From Phycisphaerales bacterium (GTDB lineage: Bacteria > Planctomycetota > Phycisphaerae > UBA1845): 32,836 nt of DNA. Within the stretch, counting starts at the first letter, position 1; the number at the start of each line of letters is the position of its first letter. The stretch is taken from assembly GCA_020344555.1 (NCBI GenBank), contig CP070827.1, positions 4,790,497 through 4,823,332 on the forward strand, written 5' to 3'. Both the position numbers and the translations under genes were made by a program. Below are positions 17,148 through 25,200 of the stretch, one piece after another. Under the pieces are notes generated by a model. The model did not search any database, was not told the origin of the DNA, and saw only the letters and a program-made list of their open reading frames with translations.

Positions 17148-18314
17148 ATGAGGTTGCAGGAGAGTGCGCGGCCGAACGGACGGCCGGGCTCCAACGGAAC
17201 CGTTCTGGATGAAGCGCGTTTTCTTATGCGATGGGCTGTCGGTAAGAGGCCGGCTGAGCGGGTGACGGCTAAGCGCCGGCGGCGTTGGATTCAACGTCTG
17301 CAGCGGTCCTGCTGCGAGTATTGGCCTGATCTTGACGCCAACATCAGCGTTACGCTAAAGCGCCGAGTGCATCGGGGATCCGGCGGTTTGATCCTATGTG
17401 GGGTGATACGAGGCACGCGGGCCTGCCGCTCGTTTTGCATAAAGTGGTGTCCTGCCGCGGATGCTACTGACATGGCGCTGACCCAAACGCGCATGACGTG
17501 GTGGCGCCGACACCATCCTGCACTATGCCGTGAGGTCGTGGATATCCCGGCGTTTTGGCCCGACGAGAAAGTCTTGTTGATGGAGGGGCGCCGAGGTGAA
17601 CGCCTCGGCCGACACCTGACCTATGGACTTGCGCCGGTACCGAGGAGTACCTCGGACCTGGATGGCTACAGTACCAGGCTGGGCGAATGGCTCCGCGTCT
17701 TTGCCGGCGGGCATCCCGAATATGGGCCCGACATTGAACCGTTGCTCGGTATGCAAGCCCGACGCCGAGACGACGGGCAACTCACGGTCAACGCCCGCCG
17801 TCTCCTCGAACAGCGCATCGAACGCGGCCGGCAGGCCGCGTACGCGCTTGGCCGAGAAAGACTGACTTCCGCACGCTCCTGGGCCGATCGCTTCGACCTT
17901 GATGCCATCATTGCGGCATTTGGTGATCGGGAGCCGGCCGGCTTCATCCACGGAGACGTGAAGCCCGACAATGTTCTGGTACGAAACGGTGATCTGACGG
18001 TGATCGACTGGTGGACGACGCCGCGGGTAAGTTGGCCGCTTTCGGACGTGGCCACATTTGCCGGGAACCTCCGGCTGTACGGCCAACGTCCTGCTGTGGA
18101 ACGGGCATGGCGCTGCTTCGCGCGGGCCTACTACCCGGTGGGACTGGACGAACGAACAAAGCAGGCCATCGATCTTGTGGCCACGATCATGTGTTTGACC
18201 GCCATCGCCGAGAAACCCCGGCAAACCTCCCTTGGCAGAGTGGCCGCTTCAGTGTGGTATGACCGCTTCGCTCGTCGCCTGGCAGCCACGGCGAGCCCCA
18301 TCGCACAAGTGTGA
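17148..18314 (+). CDS. APH-like (aminoglycoside/choline-kinase fold) phosphotransferase
   Basis: A 388-residue predicted small-molecule or glycan kinase of the protein-kinase-like fold. The catalytic loop HGDVKPDN (H268, D270, N275) and the metal-binding IDWW (D287, replacing DFG) are intact. K99 in FCIKWCP is the probable ATP-anchoring lysine. The length and the alpha-helical insert between lobes fit APH/choline-kinase relatives. The first 60 residues are basic and poorly conserved-looking, and there is no clear ribosome-binding site, so the start may be downstream. Position inside a glycan cluster, directly coupled to a methyltransferase, makes a sugar or lipid-linked substrate more plausible than an antibiotic. 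Resistance activity should not be assumed. Confidence 0.8.
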   Translation: MRLQESARPNGRPGSNGTVLDEARFLMRWAVGKRPAERVTAKRRRRWIQRLQRSCCEYWPDLDANISVTLKRRVHRGSGGLILCGVIRGTRACRSFCIKWCPAADATDMALTQTRMTWWRRHHPALCREVVDIPAFWPDEKVLLMEGRRGERLGRHLTYGLAPVPRSTSDLDGYSTRLGEWLRVFAGGHPEYGPDIEPLLGMQARRRDDGQLTVNARRLLEQRIERGRQAAYALGRERLTSARSWADRFDLDAIIAAFGDREPAGFIHGDVKPDNVLVRNGDLTVIDWWTTPRVSWPLSDVATFAGNLRLYGQRPAVERAWRCFARAYYPVGLDERTKQAIDLVATIMCLTAIAEKPRQTSLGRVAASVWYDRFARRLAATASPIAQV

Positions 18315-18328
18315 AAAGGGTCGTCGAC

Positions 18329-19108
18329 ATGGGCCTCGCAAAGAGCATAGATGGCAACCGCTTGCAGCAGATCAAAGACTCCCTGCGCAACTCATACACC
18401 AAACAGTCCGCGACCTACGATGCCCAGCGGACCATCAGCGCCAACGGAAAGTTCTTTTTTGAAGTGGCCTATCAGACAATTGATGAATTGATAGGCCCGA
18501 CGGATGAAGATACGGTCCACGTCGACATGCCCTGTGGAACCGGACGCTTCCTGTTCTATCTGTGCGAGCGTGGACGGACCCATAATATGCTCGGGGTCGA
18601 CCTTTCCCCGGGGATGCTCCGGACCTGTCAGCACAAGGCTGGAGAACGTTCAAAAACCGTGTCGCTGGTAATGGGGGATGCCTTCCGTCTACCGCTGGCC
18701 AACGACAGTGTCGACATCCTGACGAGCATGCGTTTCTTTCACCTTTTCCCGCGGCGTTACTGGCCGGCGCTGCTTGCCGAGACGTATCGCGTCATTCGTC
18801 CCGGAGGCTTTCTAATCGCCGAGATGCGGAACCTGTTTCGCGGGGTAGCCGGGGCGTTGTATGTGGAGTACCGGGATCGCTGGTTCTACGGCGGTCGACG
18901 GCGTTCGTATGTCTGGCCGCACCAGGTTGGCGGCCTGTTCCGCCGGTGGGCGTGCGTTGAGAGTCGAGGTGTGGGTCTGGACGGCTTGGCGCGCTTGTCT
19001 GCCGTTGCCCCGGGACCGGCGCGCCGGCTGCACGGCCTGACCAGGTATCCGCTCTGCCGGCACCTGGCCAAGGAGCTGGTTGTCAAGGCCTATAAGCCGC
19101 TTCACTGA
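18329..19108 (+). CDS. Class I SAM-dependent methyltransferase (UbiE-like), coupled to the kinase
   Basis: About 259 residues. Motif I is VDMPCGTGRFLF and the following acidic residue is in LGVDLSPGML. Motif II/IV is VDILTSMRFFHLFP, then IRPGGFLIAEM. The frame also begins at a GTG at 18311 that overlaps the kinase stop as GTGA. I chose the ATG at 18329 because AAGGG lies 8 nt before it. Either start implies translational coupling with the kinase gene. The 3' end overlaps the next gene as TGATG. The last 60 residues are basic and may bind membrane or a polyanionic substrate. This could methylate a product of the adjacent kinase, which is inference from gene order only. Confidence 0.85.
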   Translation: MGLAKSIDGNRLQQIKDSLRNSYTKQSATYDAQRTISANGKFFFEVAYQTIDELIGPTDEDTVHVDMPCGTGRFLFYLCERGRTHNMLGVDLSPGMLRTCQHKAGERSKTVSLVMGDAFRLPLANDSVDILTSMRFFHLFPRRYWPALLAETYRVIRPGGFLIAEMRNLFRGVAGALYVEYRDRWFYGGRRRSYVWPHQVGGLFRRWACVESRGVGLDGLARLSAVAPGPARRLHGLTRYPLCRHLAKELVVKAYKPLH

Positions 19109-19800
19109 TGTTGCTGATCACCTTTTCAGGATTGGACGGGAGTGGGAAGAGCACACACGTGGCCCGCACGGCTGACTACTTGTCACGGCGGGGCTATCGC
19201 GTGGGCGCGCTTCCGACGGCACGGATTTCCGCCGGTGGTATACCGGTCGTAGCGAGCCACATGTTGCGGCGGTTGACTCCAACGACGCGAGAAGCCAAGA
19301 AGCAGACCACATCGGCGCAACCACAACACCGAGCGTATGCCGTAGGTCCGGCCGTGCGGCCCGGCTGGAGACAACGGGCCGTGAGCCTTACAAGGCTGAT
19401 CGTTTATCCGCTTGACTGCCTTGCTCTCTTCCTGTCGATTCGGGCATTGCACTGGCTGGGATACACTGCGGTGGTGTGTGACCGCTACGTTTATGACAAG
19501 ATGGCCAACCTGCCGAACGCGAACGGCACGCTTGGGCGGCTGATGTGCCGGCTTGCACCCAGCCCCGACGTCGCGTTTCTGATCGACACCTTGCCGGAGG
19601 TGGCCCGCCGGCGGCGTGAGGAGCATGACGCTAGTTACTATGTAGCGAAATATGCCGGTTACCGGCGACTGATCAGCAGCCGGCGCGAATTGACATTGAT
19701 ACCGAGCACGACAATCGAGGAGACACAAGAAGCTGTGGAACACGTCCTCGACGCCCAGGCAGCCCGACAGCCCATCGCCATCGCCTACCGGACGGCATGA
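19108..19800 (+). CDS. Thymidylate-kinase-like P-loop kinase in glycan locus
   Basis: A 230-residue nucleoside-monophosphate-kinase-fold protein. Walker A is GLDGSGKST (8-16). A DRY motif (VCDRYVYDK) and an Arg-rich LID-like helix (EVARRRREEHDASYY) followed by KYAGYRRL match dTMP-kinase topology. Compared with housekeeping Tmk it has an expanded, basic and hydrophobic middle (about 55-125, including LIVYPLDCLALFLSI), suggesting membrane contact or a different substrate. Its start overlaps the methyltransferase stop (TGATG). Thymidylate-kinase-like proteins turn up in polysaccharide clusters, where their substrate is usually unassigned. I would not call this the cell's essential tmk. Confidence 0.8.
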   Translation: MLLITFSGLDGSGKSTHVARTADYLSRRGYRVGALPTARISAGGIPVVASHMLRRLTPTTREAKKQTTSAQPQHRAYAVGPAVRPGWRQRAVSLTRLIVYPLDCLALFLSIRALHWLGYTAVVCDRYVYDKMANLPNANGTLGRLMCRLAPSPDVAFLIDTLPEVARRRREEHDASYYVAKYAGYRRLISSRRELTLIPSTTIEETQEAVEHVLDAQAARQPIAIAYRTA

Positions 19801-19872
19801 TCCAACGGCCCGCCGGAGTGCCTTACCTACGCCCCAGTACCGCGTCTCACAAGAAACACGACTATCATCGCT

Positions 19873-19896
19873 GGACCGAGAATCCCTTCTCGGTCC
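19873..19896. other. Perfect 10-bp hairpin after the kinase gene
   Basis: GGACCGAGAA (19873-19882) pairs perfectly with TTCTCGGTCC (19887-19896) around a 4-nt TCCC loop. It lies 72 nt after the stop of the thymidylate-kinase-like gene, in a convergent gap. No T-run follows on either strand, so it is terminator-like only in stem strength. Confidence 0.6.
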
Positions 19897-19958
19897 TCCG
19901 GCAGGTGCCGAGAATCCCGATGCACATCGGGACTCGGCACAGCGTACAGCCTGCCGGA
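19897..19958. repeat. Compound nested palindrome (REP/BIME-like) in convergent gap
   Basis: Three nested stems: TCCGGCAG (19897-19904) with CTGCCGGA (19951-19958); GTGCCGAG (19905-19912) with CTCGGCAC (19933-19940); and TCCCGATG (19915-19922) with CATCGGGA (19925-19932). Only a 2-nt bulge (AA) separates the inner two stems. The 11-mer CCGAGAATCCC is shared with the neighbouring hairpin at 19873-19896, as if one derived from the other. Location between convergent genes is typical of REP-type elements. A bidirectional transcription end or RNA-stability role is possible. Confidence 0.6.
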
Positions 19959-19974
19959 CTCCCCCGCTTGCGGC

Positions 19975-20187
19975 CTAGTTGCACGGCGGAACGACAGGAT
20001 CCGGGTCGTTGACCCAGTCTATCTTGGACCCCGCCTTGGACATCCAACCCAAAGCGGCGGGGCGAGGCGGACGAATCCAGCGGCCCGAGGGTAGCGCCAA
20101 CCGCGACGCAAAACGCAGACCTAGCTTCCATGCCGCCCGCTCTTTTTCTTTTGCTGTGGGGTTGTCGAGTTCCTGCTGATTACTCAT
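19975..20187 (-). CDS. Small hypothetical protein coupled to the SGNH hydrolase
   Basis: A 70-residue protein I do not recognise. Its ATG lies inside the end of the SGNH hydrolase gene (an 8-nt overlap, ATGAGTAA), with AAGG 5 nt upstream, so translation is probably coupled. The N-terminus is charged (EKERAAWKLGLR), the middle is basic and Pro-rich (PSGRWIRPPRP), and the tail is acidic and Pro-rich, ending in Cys. There is no signal peptide or membrane helix. Coupling suggests that it works with the hydrolase or in the glycan locus. It could also be a chance frame, but the overlap and ribosome-binding site argue for a gene. Confidence 0.55.
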   Translation of the reverse strand: MSNQQELDNPTAKEKERAAWKLGLRFASRLALPSGRWIRPPRPAALGWMSKAGSKIDWVNDPDPVVPPCN

Positions 20188-21400
20188 GTCGCCTTACGTC
20201 CTGGTTGCTTGGGGACAATCGCTCTGACTGCGGGTGACGCCCGCTCGGCAGACCTTTCGGTTGCACGGCCTCCGCCAGGGAGGCCGTTGCGTCTTCACGC
20301 CTGTCCTTCCGCCTGGTTGCCAGTGAGACAATATGCGGCCTTATCCTGCCACTGATGAAACCTGCCAGCCTCACCTTGCCCTCCTCGGTGAAGTGACAGT
20401 AGTCCGTCATCCAATCGTTGCTTCCGCGCAGAGCGGCCGCCACGTCGATCACGTGGACGTCATTCCACCGCCCGGCGAACGAGCGCGTCACGTCGTTCAC
20501 GTCGTCGACCGCATCAGCCCACCGCCGTTGCAGGTGGAACCTGTACTCGTATTCGCGGTTGAAGACCTGGGTGCACAAGAAAACCTCGATACCGCGGGCC
20601 CGAGCGATGGATACCAGCGTACGAATGTTCTGCCGGTAGGGTTCGATACTCTGGTAGGGGCGCGGACCGGACTGGTCAATGTCCTTTGTGATATCGATCT
20701 TGATGCCCCGCGTCCCGACCTTTCTCTCGAACACTGCCCGGAATCCCACAAAGGCCGCCGAGTGGTCCAGAAACTCGGGCAGGCGGTCCCAAAGCAGTGG
20801 AGCGTCTCTTTCAAACCGTTTCCTGAAGTGTGTGTAATCCGGTGATACGGTTTCGCTGAACGCGAACACGGCATCGTTGATCGCCTGGTACACGACAATG
20901 GCATCGGGCTTCAGCGGAAGGCAGCGGGTGATGAAGTTGATCAGCGACTCCAAGCTGGTCCAGCACTGGTTGCCGGCGTTGATCACCTCCAAATTGAGGT
21001 CGTGCCGGGCGAAATCGTCGCGGAGCTCCTGTTCCAAATGCACCGGGTATCCGTTCCAGGTCGTCGATCCCCCCAGGCAGAAAATGCGGTAGGAGTTTTG
21101 GGCCTTCTCACGGGAGAATGGCTTGCCATGAAAACCGAGCTCGTTGACCTCCGGATGTTCCGGATTGGGAACGTAGGGGAGATAAGGGTAATCCCCACGC
21201 TGCAGGGGCCACGACTTCCCCAAGCGCCAGTCACGGCGTTGTCTATAGGTTTCACGGAGTTCCTCCACCGACACGTAGGTCCAGGCATCGATGGCGCGAG
21301 CCAGGCCCTCGACGAGCCCCGTCATTAGCGCGAAAATCGCGATGATGAACAACGTTTTCTTCCGTCGCGACAACGCTGGTGTGGAGGCGTCGGCTCTCAC
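20180..21400 (-). CDS. Membrane-anchored SGNH/GDSL-family hydrolase or acyl-group esterase
   Basis: A 406-residue SGNH-fold enzyme with an N-terminal anchor helix at about 16-33 (LFIIAIFALMTGLVEGLA), which places the domain outside the cytoplasmic membrane. The four catalytic blocks are intact: S112 in GGST, G143 in INAGNQ, N175 in YQAIND, and D333-x-x-H336 in DYCHF. These enzymes remove or transfer acyl (often acetyl) groups on glycans and other esters. In this locus a role in O-acetylation or deacetylation of the surface polysaccharide is a fair inference. The start is a GTG with GGGAGG ending 5 nt upstream, an excellent ribosome-binding site. The basic tail after about residue 355 (ATRRKDRREDA) is extra relative to the core. 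Confidence 0.88.
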   Translation of the reverse strand: MRADASTPALSRRKKTLFIIAIFALMTGLVEGLARAIDAWTYVSVEELRETYRQRRDWRLGKSWPLQRGDYPYLPYVPNPEHPEVNELGFHGKPFSREKAQNSYRIFCLGGSTTWNGYPVHLEQELRDDFARHDLNLEVINAGNQCWTSLESLINFITRCLPLKPDAIVVYQAINDAVFAFSETVSPDYTHFRKRFERDAPLLWDRLPEFLDHSAAFVGFRAVFERKVGTRGIKIDITKDIDQSGPRPYQSIEPYRQNIRTLVSIARARGIEVFLCTQVFNREYEYRFHLQRRWADAVDDVNDVTRSFAGRWNDVHVIDVAAALRGSNDWMTDYCHFTEEGKVRLAGFISGRIRPHIVSLATRRKDRREDATASLAEAVQPKGLPSGRHPQSERLSPSNQDVRRHE

Positions 21401-21615
21401 TGATTCCTCCCGGGATCATCCCAAGCGCACATCCCAATAGATTATCGGTTGTCATGTGATCGCGGTTGCTTTGTTTTCGGTGGAGTTCTCAGGTCAAATC
21501 GCACTTGTGACGCATACCAACCCGGATTTCCAAGATGGAGTGTTCGTGATGGCAGGATTCGTGCAGTTTCTCCCTGTGATTCAAGGGTCTCCAGCGATTT
21601 TGACAGGAGCACCCG

Positions 21616-21997
21616 ATGGGTGGCGGGCGAAAACAAGCACTTTGTGTGCAATTTGATGGCAAGCTCAGGCTCGAATTCCACGGAGCGAAGATCACGGGTG
21701 ATGCGGGCTTGCTTGCGTTCCGTGAACTCGACGAAGCCTTCCGTTTGACTGAGAAGGGAAGCACGGTGTTGTCGGATTGCCGACGTGGAAAGAACACACG
21801 ACATTGGTTGCTGGGCATGTTGCGACAGAGTGTCTACGGGCGTTTGGCGGGTTACGAAGATGTCAATCCCGGCGCGCCGGGACAGAACGTCTGCGCATCG
21901 ACCCGGCAATGCGTCGCATAGTCGGTGGCCGCGCGAAAGAGAGGGAAACCGCGTCCACCAGCCACCGCGGCAGTTGTTCACGGCGATTCGGGACCGG
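21616..21997 (+). pseudogene. IS1380-family transposase, frameshifted and internally deleted
   Basis: The ATG at 21616 opens with GGGRKQALCVQFDGKLRLEF, then KITGDAGLLAFRELDEAF and LLGMLRQSVYGRLAGYEDVN, which is the conserved N-terminal region of IS1380 transposases. The frame is lost near 21880. The expected continuation ERLRIDPAMRRIVGGRAKE is read in another frame from about 21886. About 30 codons later the sequence jumps to a C-terminal block (PPRQLFTAIRDR, 21966-21997), so the catalytic core is missing. Family assignment is from memory of the motif string. Confidence 0.75.
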
Positions 21998-22001
21998 CCA
22001 G

Positions 22002-22163
22002 ACAACGTGGTTCCGAAGGCGGGAATGGGCGAACTCCCGTCCCGGCGCCTTGGAAGGGCGCTCAGATGGGCACGAAACACGGTGAGAAAAGCCGTTTTCA
22101 ATTGAACCGCGCAGCCTGCCTGGGTACGATGGCGGCTTGAGGCTCGATAAATGGGGAATGTCG
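22002..22163 (+). repeat. 162-bp IS right-end repeat, copy 1
   Basis: Matches 30176-30337 end to end with no gaps. I count about 24 mismatches by eye (about 85% identity). Both copies end in ...CTCGATAAATG-NNN-AATGTCG. This is probably the 3' untranslated part and right terminus of the IS1380-like element. Confidence 0.85.
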
Positions 22164-22190
22164 GTTTCGGTCTTCCCAGCCAGATTGCCA

Positions 22191-22219
22191 TTGCACCAGT
22201 CGGGCTGTTCGATTATGAT
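22191..22219 (+). promoter_or_regulatory. Possible sigma-70-type promoter of the beta-helix gene
   Basis: TTGCAC (22191-22196) and TATGAT (22214-22219) are separated by exactly 17 nt, placing transcription start near 22226 and leaving a leader of about 57 nt before the ATG at 22283. It lies just outside the IS relic. The -10 is good; the -35 matches only in TTG. Confidence 0.4.
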
Positions 22220-22282
22220 ACGAGAAGGCGGGGAAGCCCACGCCCTACAAGCGCACTACGTCACTGTGCAGGAGGTGCGAAG

Positions 22283-25200
22283 ATGTTCCCGCGTCGCGTA
22301 TTGCCCGGGTTGCTTATCGTTGCCTGCTTCGCCGGATCCGCTCAAGCTCAGAACGTTCGTTACGTCGATGACGACGCGCCAGGAGTCGGCAATGGCCTGG
22401 CCTGGTCAACGGCCTACCATGACCTTCAGGATGCCCTCACCGAGGCACTGGGCGATCCGACGATCACCGAAATTCGCCTGGCCAGTGGGACATATGTTCC
22501 CTCATTGCAGACTGTGCCGGGAGTGGCACGCACGGAGGCGTTCCAACTGATAAACGGCGTAACGCTCTCCGGCGGGTATCGAGGCTGTCCAGGTGGCGAT
22601 TGTGATAGCGGCGACCCCGACGAACGCGACACTGCGCTCTACGAATCCATCCTCACCGGCGACCTCGACGGCGACGATGCGGCCGTCTCGTGCACGCGGG
22701 ACGCCCCCGATTGCGACTCGTTCGGAGGCCTTTGCATCGATGGCCTTTGCATCATCCAGGACAACCACGCCGAGAACGCCAAGCACGTGGTCAGGGCCTC
22801 CGGTGTCGACGAGACGGCGGTCCTGGACGGCTTTACGATCAGCGGCGGCAACACCAACGACAAGGGCAGCGGGATGTACAACGAGGAGAGTAGCCCGACG
22901 GTGACCGGTTGCACGTTCAGTGGAAACATCGGCTACGGGATGAGCAATTTCTCTAACTGCAGCTCGACAGTGACCGGTTGCACTTTCAGCAGAAACTTCG
23001 GCGGCGGGATGTACAACCACTGGTACAGCAGCCCGACGGTGACACGTTGCACGTTCAGCGGGAATACGGCCGATGTCAGCGGCGGTGGGATGTTCAACAA
23101 CCACTTCAGCAGCCCGACGGTGATCAACTGCACATTCAGCCAGAACTCGGCCTTCAACGGCAACGGTGGTGGGATGTACAACCACTGGTACAGCAGCCCG
23201 ACGGTGACCGGTTGCACATTCAGCGAGAACTCGGTCTATGGCGACGACATGAGCCGCGGCAACGGCGGCGGGATGTACAACTTTTTCTCCTGCAGCCCGA
23301 CCGTGTCTGACTGTACCTTCAGCGGGAACTCGGCCGACACCAACGGCGGTGGGATGAGCAACGATAGCAGCAGCCCGACGGTGACGAACTGTACGTTCAG
23401 CGGCAACTCGGCCGGCAACGGCGGCGGGATGTACAATGATTATCTTAACGATTCGATGGTGACCAACTGCACGTTCACAGGAAACTCGGCCAAGAACGGC
23501 GGCGGGATGTACAACATATCCAGCAGCAGTCCGACAGTAACCAACTGCACCTTCAGAGGTAACAAGGCTGAGGACGGCGGCGACGGCGGCGGGATGTACA
23601 ATGTTTATTATAGCGATTCGACGGTGGTCAACTGCACGTTCACCGGGAACTCGGCCGACACCGACGGCGGCGGGATGTACAACGACTGGTTCAGCGACCC
23701 GACGGTGACCAGTTGCACCTTCAGAGGGAACTCGGCCGACAAGGGCGGCGGGATTTACAGCTTCTTCTCCAGCAGCCCGACCGTGTCTAACTGCACCTTC
23801 AGCAGCAACTCAGCCGGCGGCGGGGGCGGGATGCACAACAACGGAGGCAGCCCGACGGTAACGAACTGCACGTTCAACGGGAACTCCGCCACGGGAACCG
23901 GTTACTACTACGCTGGCGGCGGGATGTACAACCACGGCAGCAGCCCGACGGTGACGAACTGCATTCTTTGGGGCAACAGCGACGCCAGCGGATACGGCAG
24001 GACATCCCAGGTTTCCGACATCGGCGGGAGTCTGACTACCGTAGCCTACAGCTGCGTCCAAGATGCGGTCGCACACGACGGGGACGTCTTCCCGGGCCTG
24101 GGCAACATCGATACAGCTCCTCTCTTCGTCGATCCAGCGGGTTTGGACGGAATCCCTGGTACGGGGGATGAGGATCTGAGCCTCCTTCCACGCTCGCCCT
24201 GTATCGACGCCGGGGACAATACGGCGGTTCCGGCTGACGTGCACGACATGGACGGTGACGGTGACACGGACGAACCGATTCCGGTTGATGTGATCGGGCT
24301 TTTGAGATTCTTCGACGACCCTTGCGTGCTTGACATCGGGAATCCCGATCCGTCGGAGCCGGACCTGGGAATCGTGGACCTGGGCGCTTTCGAGTATCAA
24401 GGGGACGTCCCCGGTGATCCTGACGAGGACGAGTTGCAGGGCTGCGCGGACAACTGCCCCCTCCACGCCAACCCGGATCAGGCGGATTGCGATGGTGATG
24501 GTCTGGGCGACTACTGCGCCTTGGAGCTTGGGGCAAGCCGCGATTGCAACGGTAACGAGATTCCGGATGAGTGTGACATCTCCGGTGCGACGTCGACCGA
24601 CGTGGACGGCAACGGTGTTCCGGATGAATGTCGGAGAGTGTACTACGTAGACGACGACGCCCCGTTCGAGGGAGACGGGCTTGCCTGGACGACCGCCTTC
24701 GTCTACCTGCAGGATGCTCTGGCGATTGCCTACAATGGCGACGAGATCCGTGTTGCGGCCGGCACCTACACGCCCGACCTCGCCGAAGGCAGCAGCGTTA
24801 CATCCGGTGACCGGGAGGCCGCGTTCCCACTGATCAGCGGTGTGGCGGTGAGCGGGGGCTATCAGGGATGTCCCAGTGGAACGTGCTACGGCTGCGGTCC
24901 TGACGAACGGGACATAGTGCTGTACGAGACATCCCTCAGCGGCGACCTTGCCGGGGATGACGCTGAGGTTGTCTCACCTGATGACCTACTGAACGAGCCA
25001 ACGCGCGAAGAGAACAGCTACTCCGTCGTCACCGGTGGAGGCACGGACGAGACTGCCCTAATAGATGGCTTCACGATCACCGGCGCCAGCGCCAGCGGGA
25101 TGTACAACGTTTCCGGCGAGCCGACAGTCATGAACTGCACGTTCAGCGGAAACTCAGCTCGCCACGCTGGTGGTGGAATGCACAACATCAGCAGCAACCC

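Larger units (their letters stand above)
21430..22163 (+). mobile_element. Decayed IS1380-family insertion sequence, copy 1
   Basis: The boundaries are approximate on the left. The right end is set by a 162-bp segment (22002-22163) that matches copy 2 without gaps. Inside is the N-terminal part of an IS1380-type transposase, then a frameshift, then a short piece of transposase C-terminus (PRQLFTAIRDR) joined by a large internal deletion. A weak partial match between the left flank (ATTATCG at about 21441-21447) and the reversed right end (TTTATCG) could be remains of terminal inverted repeats. It cannot transpose by itself. Confidence 0.72.

Noticed and set aside
17148-18314. Reading the APH-like protein as an aminoglycoside-resistance gene
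   Set aside because: The fold is shared with many sugar and lipid kinases, and the genetic context is glycan biosynthesis. No resistance-specific feature is visible.
21442-22191. 249-residue minus-strand frame over the IS relic
   Set aside because: Shadow of the decayed IS1380 transposase. A similar shadow peptide appears opposite copy 2 only because the DNA repeats.
22866-23985. Regularly repeated DNA that could look like a CRISPR array
   Set aside because: Units encode GGGMYN..TVTNCTFSGNSA in frame, spacing is variable and there are no unique spacers or cas genes. It is a beta-helix coding repeat.
24333-24348. ATCGGGA-A-TCCCGAT inverted repeat, resembling the palindrome family
   Set aside because: It lies in a coding stretch (DIGNPDP) with the arms in reverse order and a 1-nt centre; codon constraint explains it.
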